Notes under the pieces: generated by a model
The model's input: only the letters and a program-made list of their open reading frames with translations
The model's database searches: none
What the model was told of the DNA's origin: nothing
In this document: positions 17,964-25,450 of the stretch, piece by piece
Numbering within the stretch: the stretch's first letter is position 1
How the letters are laid out: every line of letters begins with the position of its first letter
DNA from: CAYMMX01 sp964391675
GTDB lineage: Bacteria; Cyanobacteriota; Vampirovibrionia; Gastranaerophilales; Gastranaerophilaceae
Reading direction: 5' to 3'
Assembly (NCBI GenBank): GCA_964391675.1
Contig: CAYMMX010000009.1
Location: 1 to 64,000 of the forward strand
Length of the DNA: 64,000 nt
Made by a program: the position numbers and the translations under genes

Positions 17964-19208
17964 ATGCAAAATCAGTTAGAAATCAAAGAAGAATTTATCC
18001 AGCAAGCAAGAATTCTATCTCGTGGGGCAGAAGTTTTACCAGGCGGAGTAAGTGAGGGGGTAAAAGAACTTGCTGTTAAATTACAAAAGGCTAAAGAGGC
18101 AAATACACCATTGCGTGTAAAATTAGGTATGGATCCTACCAGGCCGGATTTACACTTGGGTCATACTGTAGTAATGCGAAAATTAAGAGAATTTCAAAAC
18201 CTCGGGCATAAGATAGTTTTAATTGTAGGTGGTGCTACAGCTATGGTAGGGGACCCTTCAGGCAAATCCGAAACCAGACCTTCTTTAACAAAAGAAGAAG
18301 TTGATGAAAATGCAAAAACATATTTTGAACAAATGTCAAAAGTTGTTGATATAAATAATGCTGAAATAGTAAATAATGCTGATTGGCTTCATAAATTAAG
18401 CTTTGTGGATACTTTGAAATTATCTTCTCAAATTACAGTTGCGCAAATGTTGACAAGAGATGATTTTGCTAAAAGAATGTCTGAAAACAAACCTATTTCG
18501 GTGCATGAATTTTTCTATCCTCTGATGCAAGCTTATGATTCTGTGGTTGTTGATGCTGATATCGAACTTGGGGGAACAGATCAGAGATTTAATGTTCTTT
18601 TGGGTAGAGATATTCAGTCTTCATATAGTAAAAGACATCCGCAAATGGTAATTTTATTGCCTTTATTAGAGGGTACAGACGGCGTTAAAAAAATGTCAAA
18701 ATCATATCCTGAACATTGTATTTCAATAAATGAAGATCCAAAAAACATGTTTGGAAAACTAATGAGTATTCCTGACGAATTAATAATAAGATATTATACT
18801 CTGTTGACAGATGTTCCTGAATCTGAATTAAAAGATATCGAATTGCAGTTAAAGTCAGGTGTTAATCCTCGTGATATAAAGTTAAAATTAGCTTATACAA
18901 TTACTCAGGAGTATTGTGGAACAGATGGTGCAGAGCTTGGTAAAAACGAATTTATAAATGTTGTATCCAATAAAGGAATACCCCAACAATTGAATGAATA
19001 TAAAATAGACGCAGGTACAAAACTTTTGGATTTGCTTGTTAATCTTAAATTTGTTGAAAGTAAAGGGGAAGCAAAAAGGCTTATTCAAGGTGGCGGAGTA
19101 AAAATTGAAGGTGAAAAAATAAATGATATTAATTATTCTGTAAATTTTGAAAATGAGTATGTAATTTTGCAATCAGGAAAAAGAAACTTTATTAAATTAA
19201 TAAAATAG
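17964..19208 (+). CDS. tyrS: Tyrosyl-tRNA synthetase
   Basis: Class I synthetase that charges tRNA-Tyr. The 414-residue protein has the HIGH-type motif in DPTRPDLHLGHTVVMRKL, the family segment GGTDQRFN, the KMSKS motif (VKKMSKSYPE), and a C-terminal S4 RNA-binding domain (KLLDLLVNLKFVESKGEAKRL). The HLGH form places it in the TyrRS group related to TyrZ. The RBS is ttgagga. A strong terminator follows. Confidence 0.96.
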   Translation: MQNQLEIKEEFIQQARILSRGAEVLPGGVSEGVKELAVKLQKAKEANTPLRVKLGMDPTRPDLHLGHTVVMRKLREFQNLGHKIVLIVGGATAMVGDPSGKSETRPSLTKEEVDENAKTYFEQMSKVVDINNAEIVNNADWLHKLSFVDTLKLSSQITVAQMLTRDDFAKRMSENKPISVHEFFYPLMQAYDSVVVDADIELGGTDQRFNVLLGRDIQSSYSKRHPQMVILLPLLEGTDGVKKMSKSYPEHCISINEDPKNMFGKLMSIPDELIIRYYTLLTDVPESELKDIELQLKSGVNPRDIKLKLAYTITQEYCGTDGAELGKNEFINVVSNKGIPQQLNEYKIDAGTKLLDLLVNLKFVESKGEAKRLIQGGGVKIEGEKINDINYSVNFENEYVILQSGKRNFIKLIK

Positions 19209-19217
19209 TTTAAAAAT

Positions 19218-19263
19218 AAATAAACAAACCAGACATTTTTAAAAATGTCTGGTTTGTTTATTT
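19218..19263. terminator. Bidirectional terminator (tyrS and flavodoxin operon)
   Basis: A 23-bp perfect inverted repeat (19218-19240 with 19241-19263) between convergent genes, with A-rich and T-rich flanks. Confidence 0.9.
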
Positions 19264-19277
19264 GTAATTTTGATTAA

Positions 19278-19721
19278 TTAGTCAGAAAATTTAGTTTTAA
19301 TTTCTTGTAACCAAATTGGAAATTTTTCATCAAAATCATCATCTGATGTTTGAATTGGTATGATTCTTTTTGCACCGAATTTTGCAAAAAATTTATCAAA
19401 ATCTTCACCTGCTTTGCAAAAATTTTCATAGAATGATTGACCTATTGCAAAAACGGCATAATTTAGTTCTGATAAATCAGCGCTTGTTGTAGACTTTAAT
19501 TCTTTATAGAAATTTTCTGCATTTGTTGGGGGATCTCCGTCTCCCCAAGTGCTTGTTATAAGTAAAACGTTTTTAAATTTAGCTAAATCACTTACAGTTA
19601 GGTCTGCCATATCTAAAATATCAACTTTATATCCACAGTTTTGTAAATCCTTTTTAGCGCCTTGTGCCAATCCTTCTGAATTGCCGGTTTCAGAACCGAA
19701 TAAAATTTTAATTTCCATCAC
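19278..19721 (-). CDS. Flavodoxin
   Basis: A 147-residue FMN protein that carries electrons at low potential. The phosphate loop is GSETGNSEG (residues 9-17), the aromatic FMN loops lie in STWGDGDPPTNAENF and FAIGQSFYENFCKAGEDFD, and the fold length is that of short-chain flavodoxin-like domains (CysJ/MioC style). It is the last gene of a three-gene unit with an 89-residue protein and a DUF2023-like protein. The unit has a TTGACA/TACAAT promoter and an operator-like element, so induction under iron limitation is plausible. Confidence 0.9.
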   Translation of the reverse strand: MMEIKILFGSETGNSEGLAQGAKKDLQNCGYKVDILDMADLTVSDLAKFKNVLLITSTWGDGDPPTNAENFYKELKSTTSADLSELNYAVFAIGQSFYENFCKAGEDFDKFFAKFGAKRIIPIQTSDDDFDEKFPIWLQEIKTKFSD

Positions 19722-19977
19722 TTATCTCCTTATTTTGGCTAATATCATCTTCATATATGAAAGCCATTCCCGCATTATTATAAACACCAATATATCTGAT
19801 ATCTTTAATTTTAAAGATCCAACTCATACAATTGAGTTCACTCATGTGATAAAGTTGAAAGTGCTCATCATCCAAATCCATAATTCTTCCTATAAATCTT
19901 GAGTTACAGCAGTAATCAAATTGAATAATTACCTCAAATCCATTGTTATAAGCTTCTTTTAAGTATTTTTTAAACAT
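19708..19977 (-). CDS. Small conserved protein in the flavodoxin operon
   Basis: An 89-residue protein of unknown function. It is rich in beta-prone and aromatic residues (VIIQFDYCCNSRFIGRIMDLDDEHFQLYHM) and reads like a small beta-barrel (Sm-like), which is only an impression. The C-terminus is polar. It overlaps the flavodoxin start by 14 bases and has an aggatgggg site upstream, so it is translated with its neighbours. Confidence 0.65.
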   Translation of the reverse strand: MFKKYLKEAYNNGFEVIIQFDYCCNSRFIGRIMDLDDEHFQLYHMSELNCMSWIFKIKDIRYIGVYNNAGMAFIYEDDISQNKEISDGN

Positions 19978-19996
19978 AAAACCCCATCCTTTTTAA

Positions 19997-20401
19997 TTAT
20001 CCGATTAAATTTTCTTTTATTGGTTTAATTGAATTTTTAAGTTTTAAATATCTTCCGCATTGTTTGAGCCTATCATAGCCAAGCATTATCCCTAAAATAA
20101 AATCTTGCTCCGGAGTTAATTCATTTAATTTTTTTGCTATAAAAGTTTTTACAACATCAACACAGTCCTTTGCTCCGAAAAATACATTGATTTTATTTGT
20201 ATTTACTTCTTGTACAACAAAATCTATATTTTCATGTGTCAAGCGAGTTTCAATATGTTCTTTATATATAGCTTTTTCGGTTGTTAAAATCAAATTTCTG
20301 ATTCCTTTTTTATATTCGTAAATATGATGGTGAAAAACTTTTAGATCGCAAGCTTGTTGAGCTGATGTGATTTTTACAACATTTGTTTTTAAAATTTTCA
20401 T
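19997..20401 (-). CDS. DUF2023-like protein
   Basis: A 134-residue cytosolic protein. The closing segment LTPEQDFILGIMLGYDRLKQCGRYLK and the early FHHHIYEYKKGIRNLIL resemble DUF2023 proteins, which I recall being next to flavodoxin genes in anaerobes; this recall is not verified. Function unknown; the association suggests work with flavodoxin. It is the first gene of the operon. Confidence 0.6.
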   Translation of the reverse strand: MKILKTNVVKITSAQQACDLKVFHHHIYEYKKGIRNLILTTEKAIYKEHIETRLTHENIDFVVQEVNTNKINVFFGAKDCVDVVKTFIAKKLNELTPEQDFILGIMLGYDRLKQCGRYLKLKNSIKPIKENLIG

Positions 20402-20431
20402 AATACCCCTTTGTTAGATTAATAAAACTTT

Positions 20432-20491
20432 GTTAAGCATACCTAATAATATTTCTATTTAAATTGTACGGGAGCCCTAACATTTTGTCAA
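20432..20491 (-). promoter_or_regulatory. Promoter and operator-like site of the DUF2023-flavodoxin operon
   Basis: On the minus strand: TTGACA (20491-20486), 17-bp spacer, TACAAT (20468-20463). Downstream of the start point lies ATTAGGTATGCTTAAC (20447-20432), which matches the core of the palindrome in front of the methyltransferase operon (TTAGGTAT, then TAAC, the same spacing). A further ATGTTAGG half-site sits inside the promoter spacer. Confidence 0.65.
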
Positions 20492-20604
20492 GTAGTATTA
20501 ATTATATTTTTTTAATATTTTGCCAAAATGCTTTAAACAAAGAGAAAAGCGAAAGTCAATATTTCTTAATTTTACTCTTTTTCTTATAAGTTTTATTTTA
20601 GATA

Positions 20605-20659
20605 TTGAAAAATAGTAAAAAATATGCTATTCTAATGTTAGATATACCTAACATTAGAA
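20605..20659 (+). promoter_or_regulatory. Promoter overlapped by a perfect palindromic operator
   Basis: TTGAAA (20605-20610), 17-bp spacer, TATTCT (20628-20633). A 30-bp perfect inverted repeat spans 20630-20659: arms TTCTAATGTTAG and CTAACATTAGAA around a 6-nt centre. It covers the -10 box and start site, as for a repressor. Its minus-strand core TTAGGTATATCTAA resembles DtxR/IdeR-type boxes; that regulator assignment is inference. Confidence 0.75.
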
Positions 20660-20669
20660 AGGTGATAGT

Positions 20670-21254
20670 ATGAAAGAAGAAATTATTTATAAAACAGCAT
20701 TGCTGATTTTACTTTTCGGTTATACATTAGCGAGGCTTCCATTTGCAAAAAAGTGTAAAAAATGTACAAAGATTAAAGATATGACATTGAATTTTGAAAA
20801 ATTTAAAGTTTTTGTCGCATGGTTAGGAATGTGTTTTTTCCCGTTTATTTATATTTTTTCAAGTGCATTAAATTCCTTCAGAATGGATTTATCACCAATT
20901 TTGAGGATTATGGGAGTTGCAGGATTAGCTTTCAATATTGTATTCTTTTATTATATTCATAAGCAGTTGGACAAAAATTGGTCACCTGTTTTAGAAATCA
21001 AAGAAGGACACGAACTTATTACGAATGGAATTTATGAATATATAAGACATCCAATGTACACTCAATGTTGGATTTGGGTGATTTTACAAGTATTTGTTAC
21101 CTCAAATTGGTTTGTCGGATTATTCGGAATAGTATCTTGGGCATTTTTGTATTTTACAAGAGTTGGTAATGAAGAAAAGTTGATGACGGCACAATTTGGT
21201 GATAAATATACAGAATACATGGCAAGAACAGGACGATTATTACCAAAATTTTAA
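20670..21254 (+). CDS. Isoprenylcysteine carboxyl methyltransferase-like (ICMT/PEMT) membrane methyltransferase
   Basis: A 194-residue membrane protein with four to five spans. The C-terminal half carries the ICMT/PEMT signature: GHELITNGIYEYIRHPMYTQCWIW, followed by RVGNEEKLMTAQFGDKYTEYMARTGRLLP. The family transfers methyl groups from SAM to lipids or isoprenylated groups; bacterial substrates are mostly unknown. The N-terminus has a KKCKKCTKIKD cluster. It is under the palindromic operator and precedes a soluble methyltransferase by 14 nt. The RBS is aaaggtg. Confidence 0.82.
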   Translation: MKEEIIYKTALLILLFGYTLARLPFAKKCKKCTKIKDMTLNFEKFKVFVAWLGMCFFPFIYIFSSALNSFRMDLSPILRIMGVAGLAFNIVFFYYIHKQLDKNWSPVLEIKEGHELITNGIYEYIRHPMYTQCWIWVILQVFVTSNWFVGLFGIVSWAFLYFTRVGNEEKLMTAQFGDKYTEYMARTGRLLPKF

Positions 21255-21268
21255 AGTAAAGGAGAATT

Positions 21269-21823
21269 ATGAAAGACAATAAAAGAGTTTGCCCGATTTG
21301 GATGGTACATACATTTGATATCCCTTTAAGAAAGCTTTTCACACCAGATGAAAAAGTTTTGAAACCATATTTAAAAGAAGGAATGACTTTTCTTGATTTG
21401 GGTTGTGGATCTGGCAGGTTTTCAATTAGAGGAGCAAAACTTGTCGCTAAAAGTGGAAAAGTTATCGCTTTAGATATTCAACAAGGAATGCTTGATATTG
21501 TTGAAAAAAAGATAAAAGATGAAGGCTTAGAAAATATTATTAAACTTCATTTGGCGGAACAAGAAAATCTCAACCTAAATATTCAAGCAGATTTTGCGCT
21601 TGCTATGTGGATGGTACATGAAACCCCGGATTTTGAAGATTTTTTTAAGCAGGTGAAAGATAATCTAAAACATGGTGCTAAGTTTTTGGTTGTTGAGCCA
21701 ACGCATCATGTATCTATAAAAACAATTGAAAAAGAAGTTACGGCTGCGCAAAAAGTTGGATTTAATTTTTGCGGATATGAAAAAATCGGATTGCTTAGCA
21801 AGGGATTTATTTTAAAAAATTAA
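21269..21823 (+). CDS. Class I SAM-dependent methyltransferase
   Basis: A 184-residue Rossmann methyltransferase. Motif I is FLDLGCGSGRFSIRGAKL (about residues 41-58), followed by the acidic residue ending strand 2 (VIALDIQQGML). Its N-terminal CPIWMVHTFDIPLRKL is not typical of a named subfamily I can place. It is cotranscribed with the membrane methyltransferase. A shared small-molecule or lipid methylation task, possibly metal-regulated, is inference. Confidence 0.82.
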   Translation: MKDNKRVCPIWMVHTFDIPLRKLFTPDEKVLKPYLKEGMTFLDLGCGSGRFSIRGAKLVAKSGKVIALDIQQGMLDIVEKKIKDEGLENIIKLHLAEQENLNLNIQADFALAMWMVHETPDFEDFFKQVKDNLKHGAKFLVVEPTHHVSIKTIEKEVTAAQKVGFNFCGYEKIGLLSKGFILKN

Positions 21824-21917
21824 AATTGTTAAAAACGATTTAGTTATAAATTTATATGCTAAAATTAATATGATAACTAGTTTAGAAATAAAGATTTAAA
21901 AGGATAAACTTAGAAAT

Positions 21918-22805
21918 ATGATATTAAACCCTGATTGCATAGCTTGTTCAATAAACGGTACTTTAAACCTTTTTAAAAAAGGGCTTCTTGATTCAAAATA
22001 TCAGGAAGAAATTTTAAGGAGAATTTTAGAATATTATTCAAAAGTTGATTATAATCAGCTTACAATTTCCGCAGGGAAACAAGTTAAAAAAATCATAGAA
22101 GAAGTAACTGGAATTTCAGATCCTTATAAACCGTTAAAAGATAAATACAATAAAAAAGCAATTGAATACTGTAAAAAATATAAAAACATAATTAAAAATG
22201 ATCCAAATCCTTTTGATAAATCGATGCGTATTGCAATTGCAGGAAATATTATTGATTTTGGACCGACTCATGATTTTAATGTCGATAAAAAAATTGAAGA
22301 AGTTTTTCAAGCAGAGTTTCCTATTGATGATTCTGCCGATTTATTAAATGAAATAAAAAATGCTAAATCGGTACTCTATCTTGGTGATAACACAGGCGAA
22401 ATAGTATTTGATAGATTATTTTTAGAAGTTATTAATCACAAGAATGTAATTTTTGTGGTGAGACACAGCCCTGTATTAAATGATGCTACGATGGAAGATG
22501 CTTTATTTGTGGGGGTTGATAAGGTTGTATCAAAAGTTATAACCAACGGGGATAATGCCCCAGGTACTTTATTAAATTGCGTTTCAGATGAATTTTTAGA
22601 TTATTTTAATTCTGCTGATTTGATAATTTCAAAAGGGCAGGGAAATTTTGAAGGATTAAGTCATATAAAAGATAAAAACATATTTTTCTTGCTCACTGTA
22701 AAATGTAAATTAATTGCGGATGAAATTGGTGTACAATATGGCGATTGTATTGTAAAATCGCAGTTAAAACATCAAGCGGGAAAATTATTGAATGACAAAA
22801 AATAA
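21918..22805 (+). CDS. DUF89/ARMT1-family metal-dependent phosphatase-like protein
   Basis: A 295-residue DUF89 protein: an N-terminal CIACSINGTLNL segment with the CxxC pair, then NIIDFGPTHDF, the metal-site motif LYLGDNTGEIVFDRL (about 153-167), NGDNAPGTLL and SKGQGNFEGLS. Family members are cobalt/manganese-dependent phosphatases suggested to remove damaged sugar-phosphate metabolites. Its end overlaps the first chromate-transporter gene by 14 bases. Confidence 0.87.
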   Translation: MILNPDCIACSINGTLNLFKKGLLDSKYQEEILRRILEYYSKVDYNQLTISAGKQVKKIIEEVTGISDPYKPLKDKYNKKAIEYCKKYKNIIKNDPNPFDKSMRIAIAGNIIDFGPTHDFNVDKKIEEVFQAEFPIDDSADLLNEIKNAKSVLYLGDNTGEIVFDRLFLEVINHKNVIFVVRHSPVLNDATMEDALFVGVDKVVSKVITNGDNAPGTLLNCVSDEFLDYFNSADLIISKGQGNFEGLSHIKDKNIFFLLTVKCKLIADEIGVQYGDCIVKSQLKHQAGKLLNDKK

Positions 22806-23349
22806 AATATCTTTATATGAAATAGCAAAAATATTTTTGATAATAGGAGCAACAGGTTTTGGCGAAGGAATGGCTATTATTGCTTTGATGCAAGATTATT
22901 GTGTGAATCGTAAAAAATGGTTAGAGTCTGATGAATTTGCACATGGTATTACCTTAGGACAATTTTTAGGCCCTTTTGCAGTAAATGCTTCAATATTTAT
23001 CGGCTACAGGTTGAGAGGATTTAAAGGTGCAATTGTTTCACTTTTCTCATTTCTTACTCCATCTGTGATTTTTGTAATTATATTATCTGCGTTATATTTG
23101 CATTTTCAAAAATTACCATCTTTGCAGGCAGCATTAAAAGGAATTAGTCCTGTGGTAATAGCACTTATTTTGGCGGCGGCTTTTAGGATTGGGAAAAATA
23201 AATTCAAGTCAACAGAGCCGATAATTATTGCTATAACTACTATTGTTTTATCACTGTTTTTAGACCTAAAAATATTTATAATCTTGATTTTAGCTTTGTT
23301 ATACGGATTTATAACTGTCCGATTTTTTGATAATAAGGAGGCTAAATGA
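22792..23349 (+). CDS. chrA: Chromate transporter family protein, first subunit
   Basis: A 185-residue half-size CHR protein with about five spans. Family motifs: GATGFGEGMAIIALMQDYCVNRKKWLESDEFAHGITLGQFLGPFAVNASIFIGYRLRG. Short-chain CHR proteins work as pairs of oppositely oriented halves, and the second half follows directly (4-base overlap). Substrate may be chromate or another oxyanion. Confidence 0.88.
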   Translation: MTKNKISLYEIAKIFLIIGATGFGEGMAIIALMQDYCVNRKKWLESDEFAHGITLGQFLGPFAVNASIFIGYRLRGFKGAIVSLFSFLTPSVIFVIILSALYLHFQKLPSLQAALKGISPVVIALILAAAFRIGKNKFKSTEPIIIAITTIVLSLFLDLKIFIILILALLYGFITVRFFDNKEAK

Positions 23350-23888
23350 ATTTTAGCTTGCTTTTATTACCTTCTGTACTTGTTGTTTTTATCGTTTTTT
23401 TAAAAATCGGTTTTGTATTTTTTGGGGGAGGATACGTTGCCATTCCTGTGATTTATAGAGAATTGGTAACGAATATGCACTTATTAACAGAACAACAATT
23501 TATAGATGGTACAGCAATAAGTCAGCTTACTCCGGGACCTATTGCAATTATTGCAACGTTCGCAGGATACTGTATAGCCGGCATTTGGGGAGCTATTGTG
23601 GGAACATTTGCAATGTTTTTACCGGGTAGTGCTTTGATGTTTTTAATCTCAAAAAATTATGAAAAAATAAGAAATTCAGCAATGGCAACTAAAATTTTAA
23701 ACAAAACAATTCCTGCGATTGTTGGCTTATTAATTTCTACAGCAGTTCATATAGGGAAAAATGTCATTACAAATGTAATTGGGGTTACTGTCTTTGTTTT
23801 ATCGGCGATTTTGCTAATCAGGTTTAAAGTTAGTCCTGTGATACTTATTGTTATTTTTGCAATAATAGGGGTATTTATTCAATTATAA
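23346..23888 (+). CDS. chrA: Chromate transporter family protein, second subunit
   Basis: A 180-residue half-size CHR protein. Motifs: FKIGFVFFGGGYVAIPVIYREL (seen here as LKIGFVFFGGGYVAIP) and QQFIDGTAISQLTPGPIAIIATFAGY. It overlaps the first half by ATGA, so the pair is made in equal amounts. DUF89-chrA-chrA forms one operon; the link with DUF89 is not one I know. Confidence 0.88.
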   Translation: MNFSLLLLPSVLVVFIVFLKIGFVFFGGGYVAIPVIYRELVTNMHLLTEQQFIDGTAISQLTPGPIAIIATFAGYCIAGIWGAIVGTFAMFLPGSALMFLISKNYEKIRNSAMATKILNKTIPAIVGLLISTAVHIGKNVITNVIGVTVFVLSAILLIRFKVSPVILIVIFAIIGVFIQL

Positions 23889-24008
23889 TGTTTAGCTATA
23901 AATTATTATACGGATTAAGTTGATGTTACATTTTATTTACATTTCCTTGTTTAAGTAGCAAATTATTTTTTTTTAGATTTATTATGCATGTGGTAATAGG
24001 ATATAAGT

Positions 24009-25442
24009 ATGCAAATTCAGATAGCTAAGCATTTAAATAGTGAAAGTAATATTCAACAGAGACTTATTAAAAAACAATATGCCAGTAATATTTCTTTTAA
24101 AGCTAATTCTGATTTTTTTATTAAAAATGAACCTGTTAAAGCTAATTCAAATCCTTTATTGTGGCTGTTAGGAGTTATAGTTACATCATTTATAGTTAAA
24201 AACTTACATAAATTGTTAAATACTCCACCAAAGGCTTTTATTGAGATTATTGACGGTAAAAACAAACTGCTTCAAACATTAATAGATAATGCTGATAAAG
24301 TTTTTTCTGAAAAAATTCAAGGATCAACAAAGAATATTAAAGCTTTTTTTGCAAAAGCCAGTGTTGATGAAAAAGAGTTGGAAGAAATTAATAAGGTTTG
24401 TGGGTTAATTAATTCATCTAAATCTAAAAAAGAATTAATTAAAAATGAAGAAAAGGCTTTTGAAAAATTAAATAAGTGGTTTATGGAAAATTATGATAAA
24501 GGTAAAAAGCCTCAAGAAGAGTATCAAAGATTTTTCAATGATACATATAATGATTTGTTAAATGATTTAAATGCAAAATGTAATAATTTCCACGAACAAA
24601 TAACACAAATTTCCGAAATTCCGGAAAAGTATATGAGTAAAAGATCTTGTAAAAAAGCAATCGAATCTTTTAATCAAGATATTGAAGAAATAAAAAAACA
24701 TCTTGTCAATAAAAAAGATGCGGGATTAATAAATTTTAAAAATGAGAGTAAGAAATCTTTTTATGATGTTAATCATTATTCGTCAAAAATAACTGAGACA
24801 AAAAATAGTATAACATCTGAAATTATTAAAAAAGTTGAGACAAAATCAAAAGAATTTGTAACTGATATTCCAGAAAAATCCTCAGGAACTTGGGTTAATC
24901 CCGGCAGTGATATTGTTCCTGCTAACCTTTCTTCCGTAATATATAAGAATGTTTTTTATCAGCTTATATTAAATAATTCTCGAGGTAGTAAAGAACTTTG
25001 CGATATACAAAATTTAATAACTGAAAAAAATAATTTCCAAGATTTTTTGACATTAATAAAAAGAATAGATTTAAGACGTAATTTGGATGCAGATAATGCT
25101 CAGAGTCTTCATTGGTATGATAATACTATAAATAAGTTAGAATCTTTCAAAAATTATGCTTTAAAGATTGTAGAAGATTCTTTATTAAAAGCAAGTAAAG
25201 ATTATAAAATTAACAGTATATTATTGCCTGAGCAAGAAGAAAATATTTTATTTTCACTACAAAATAGCGCAAAGAAAATGGGATACAGCTCAACAGAAAA
25301 ATTTGTAAAAGATTTAATATTAACAGATATCTCATTAGATATTGAAGATGCTGAATCTATAATTTATACAACCGAATTTAAACCGGTTGCTTTAATCAGA
25401 AAAATATATCCAAAGATAGAAGATAAGTTGAAAGATATGTAG
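24009..25442 (+). CDS. Unknown protein, first gene of a three-gene operon
   Basis: A 477-residue protein I do not recognise. The N-terminus holds a NISFKA motif (residues about 28-33) and then one hydrophobic segment (LLWLLGVIVTSFIVKNL, about 52-68). The remainder is Lys/Asn/Glu-rich and probably mostly helical, with coiled-coil-like stretches. There is no standard signal peptide. It ends 8 nt before the next gene. The combination of an N-terminal tag-like motif, one membrane segment and a large soluble domain suggests a membrane-tethered structural or surface protein, as inference. Confidence 0.65.
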   Translation: MQIQIAKHLNSESNIQQRLIKKQYASNISFKANSDFFIKNEPVKANSNPLLWLLGVIVTSFIVKNLHKLLNTPPKAFIEIIDGKNKLLQTLIDNADKVFSEKIQGSTKNIKAFFAKASVDEKELEEINKVCGLINSSKSKKELIKNEEKAFEKLNKWFMENYDKGKKPQEEYQRFFNDTYNDLLNDLNAKCNNFHEQITQISEIPEKYMSKRSCKKAIESFNQDIEEIKKHLVNKKDAGLINFKNESKKSFYDVNHYSSKITETKNSITSEIIKKVETKSKEFVTDIPEKSSGTWVNPGSDIVPANLSSVIYKNVFYQLILNNSRGSKELCDIQNLITEKNNFQDFLTLIKRIDLRRNLDADNAQSLHWYDNTINKLESFKNYALKIVEDSLLKASKDYKINSILLPEQEENILFSLQNSAKKMGYSSTEKFVKDLILTDISLDIEDAESIIYTTEFKPVALIRKIYPKIEDKLKDM

Positions 25443-25450
25443 AGGTAAAA

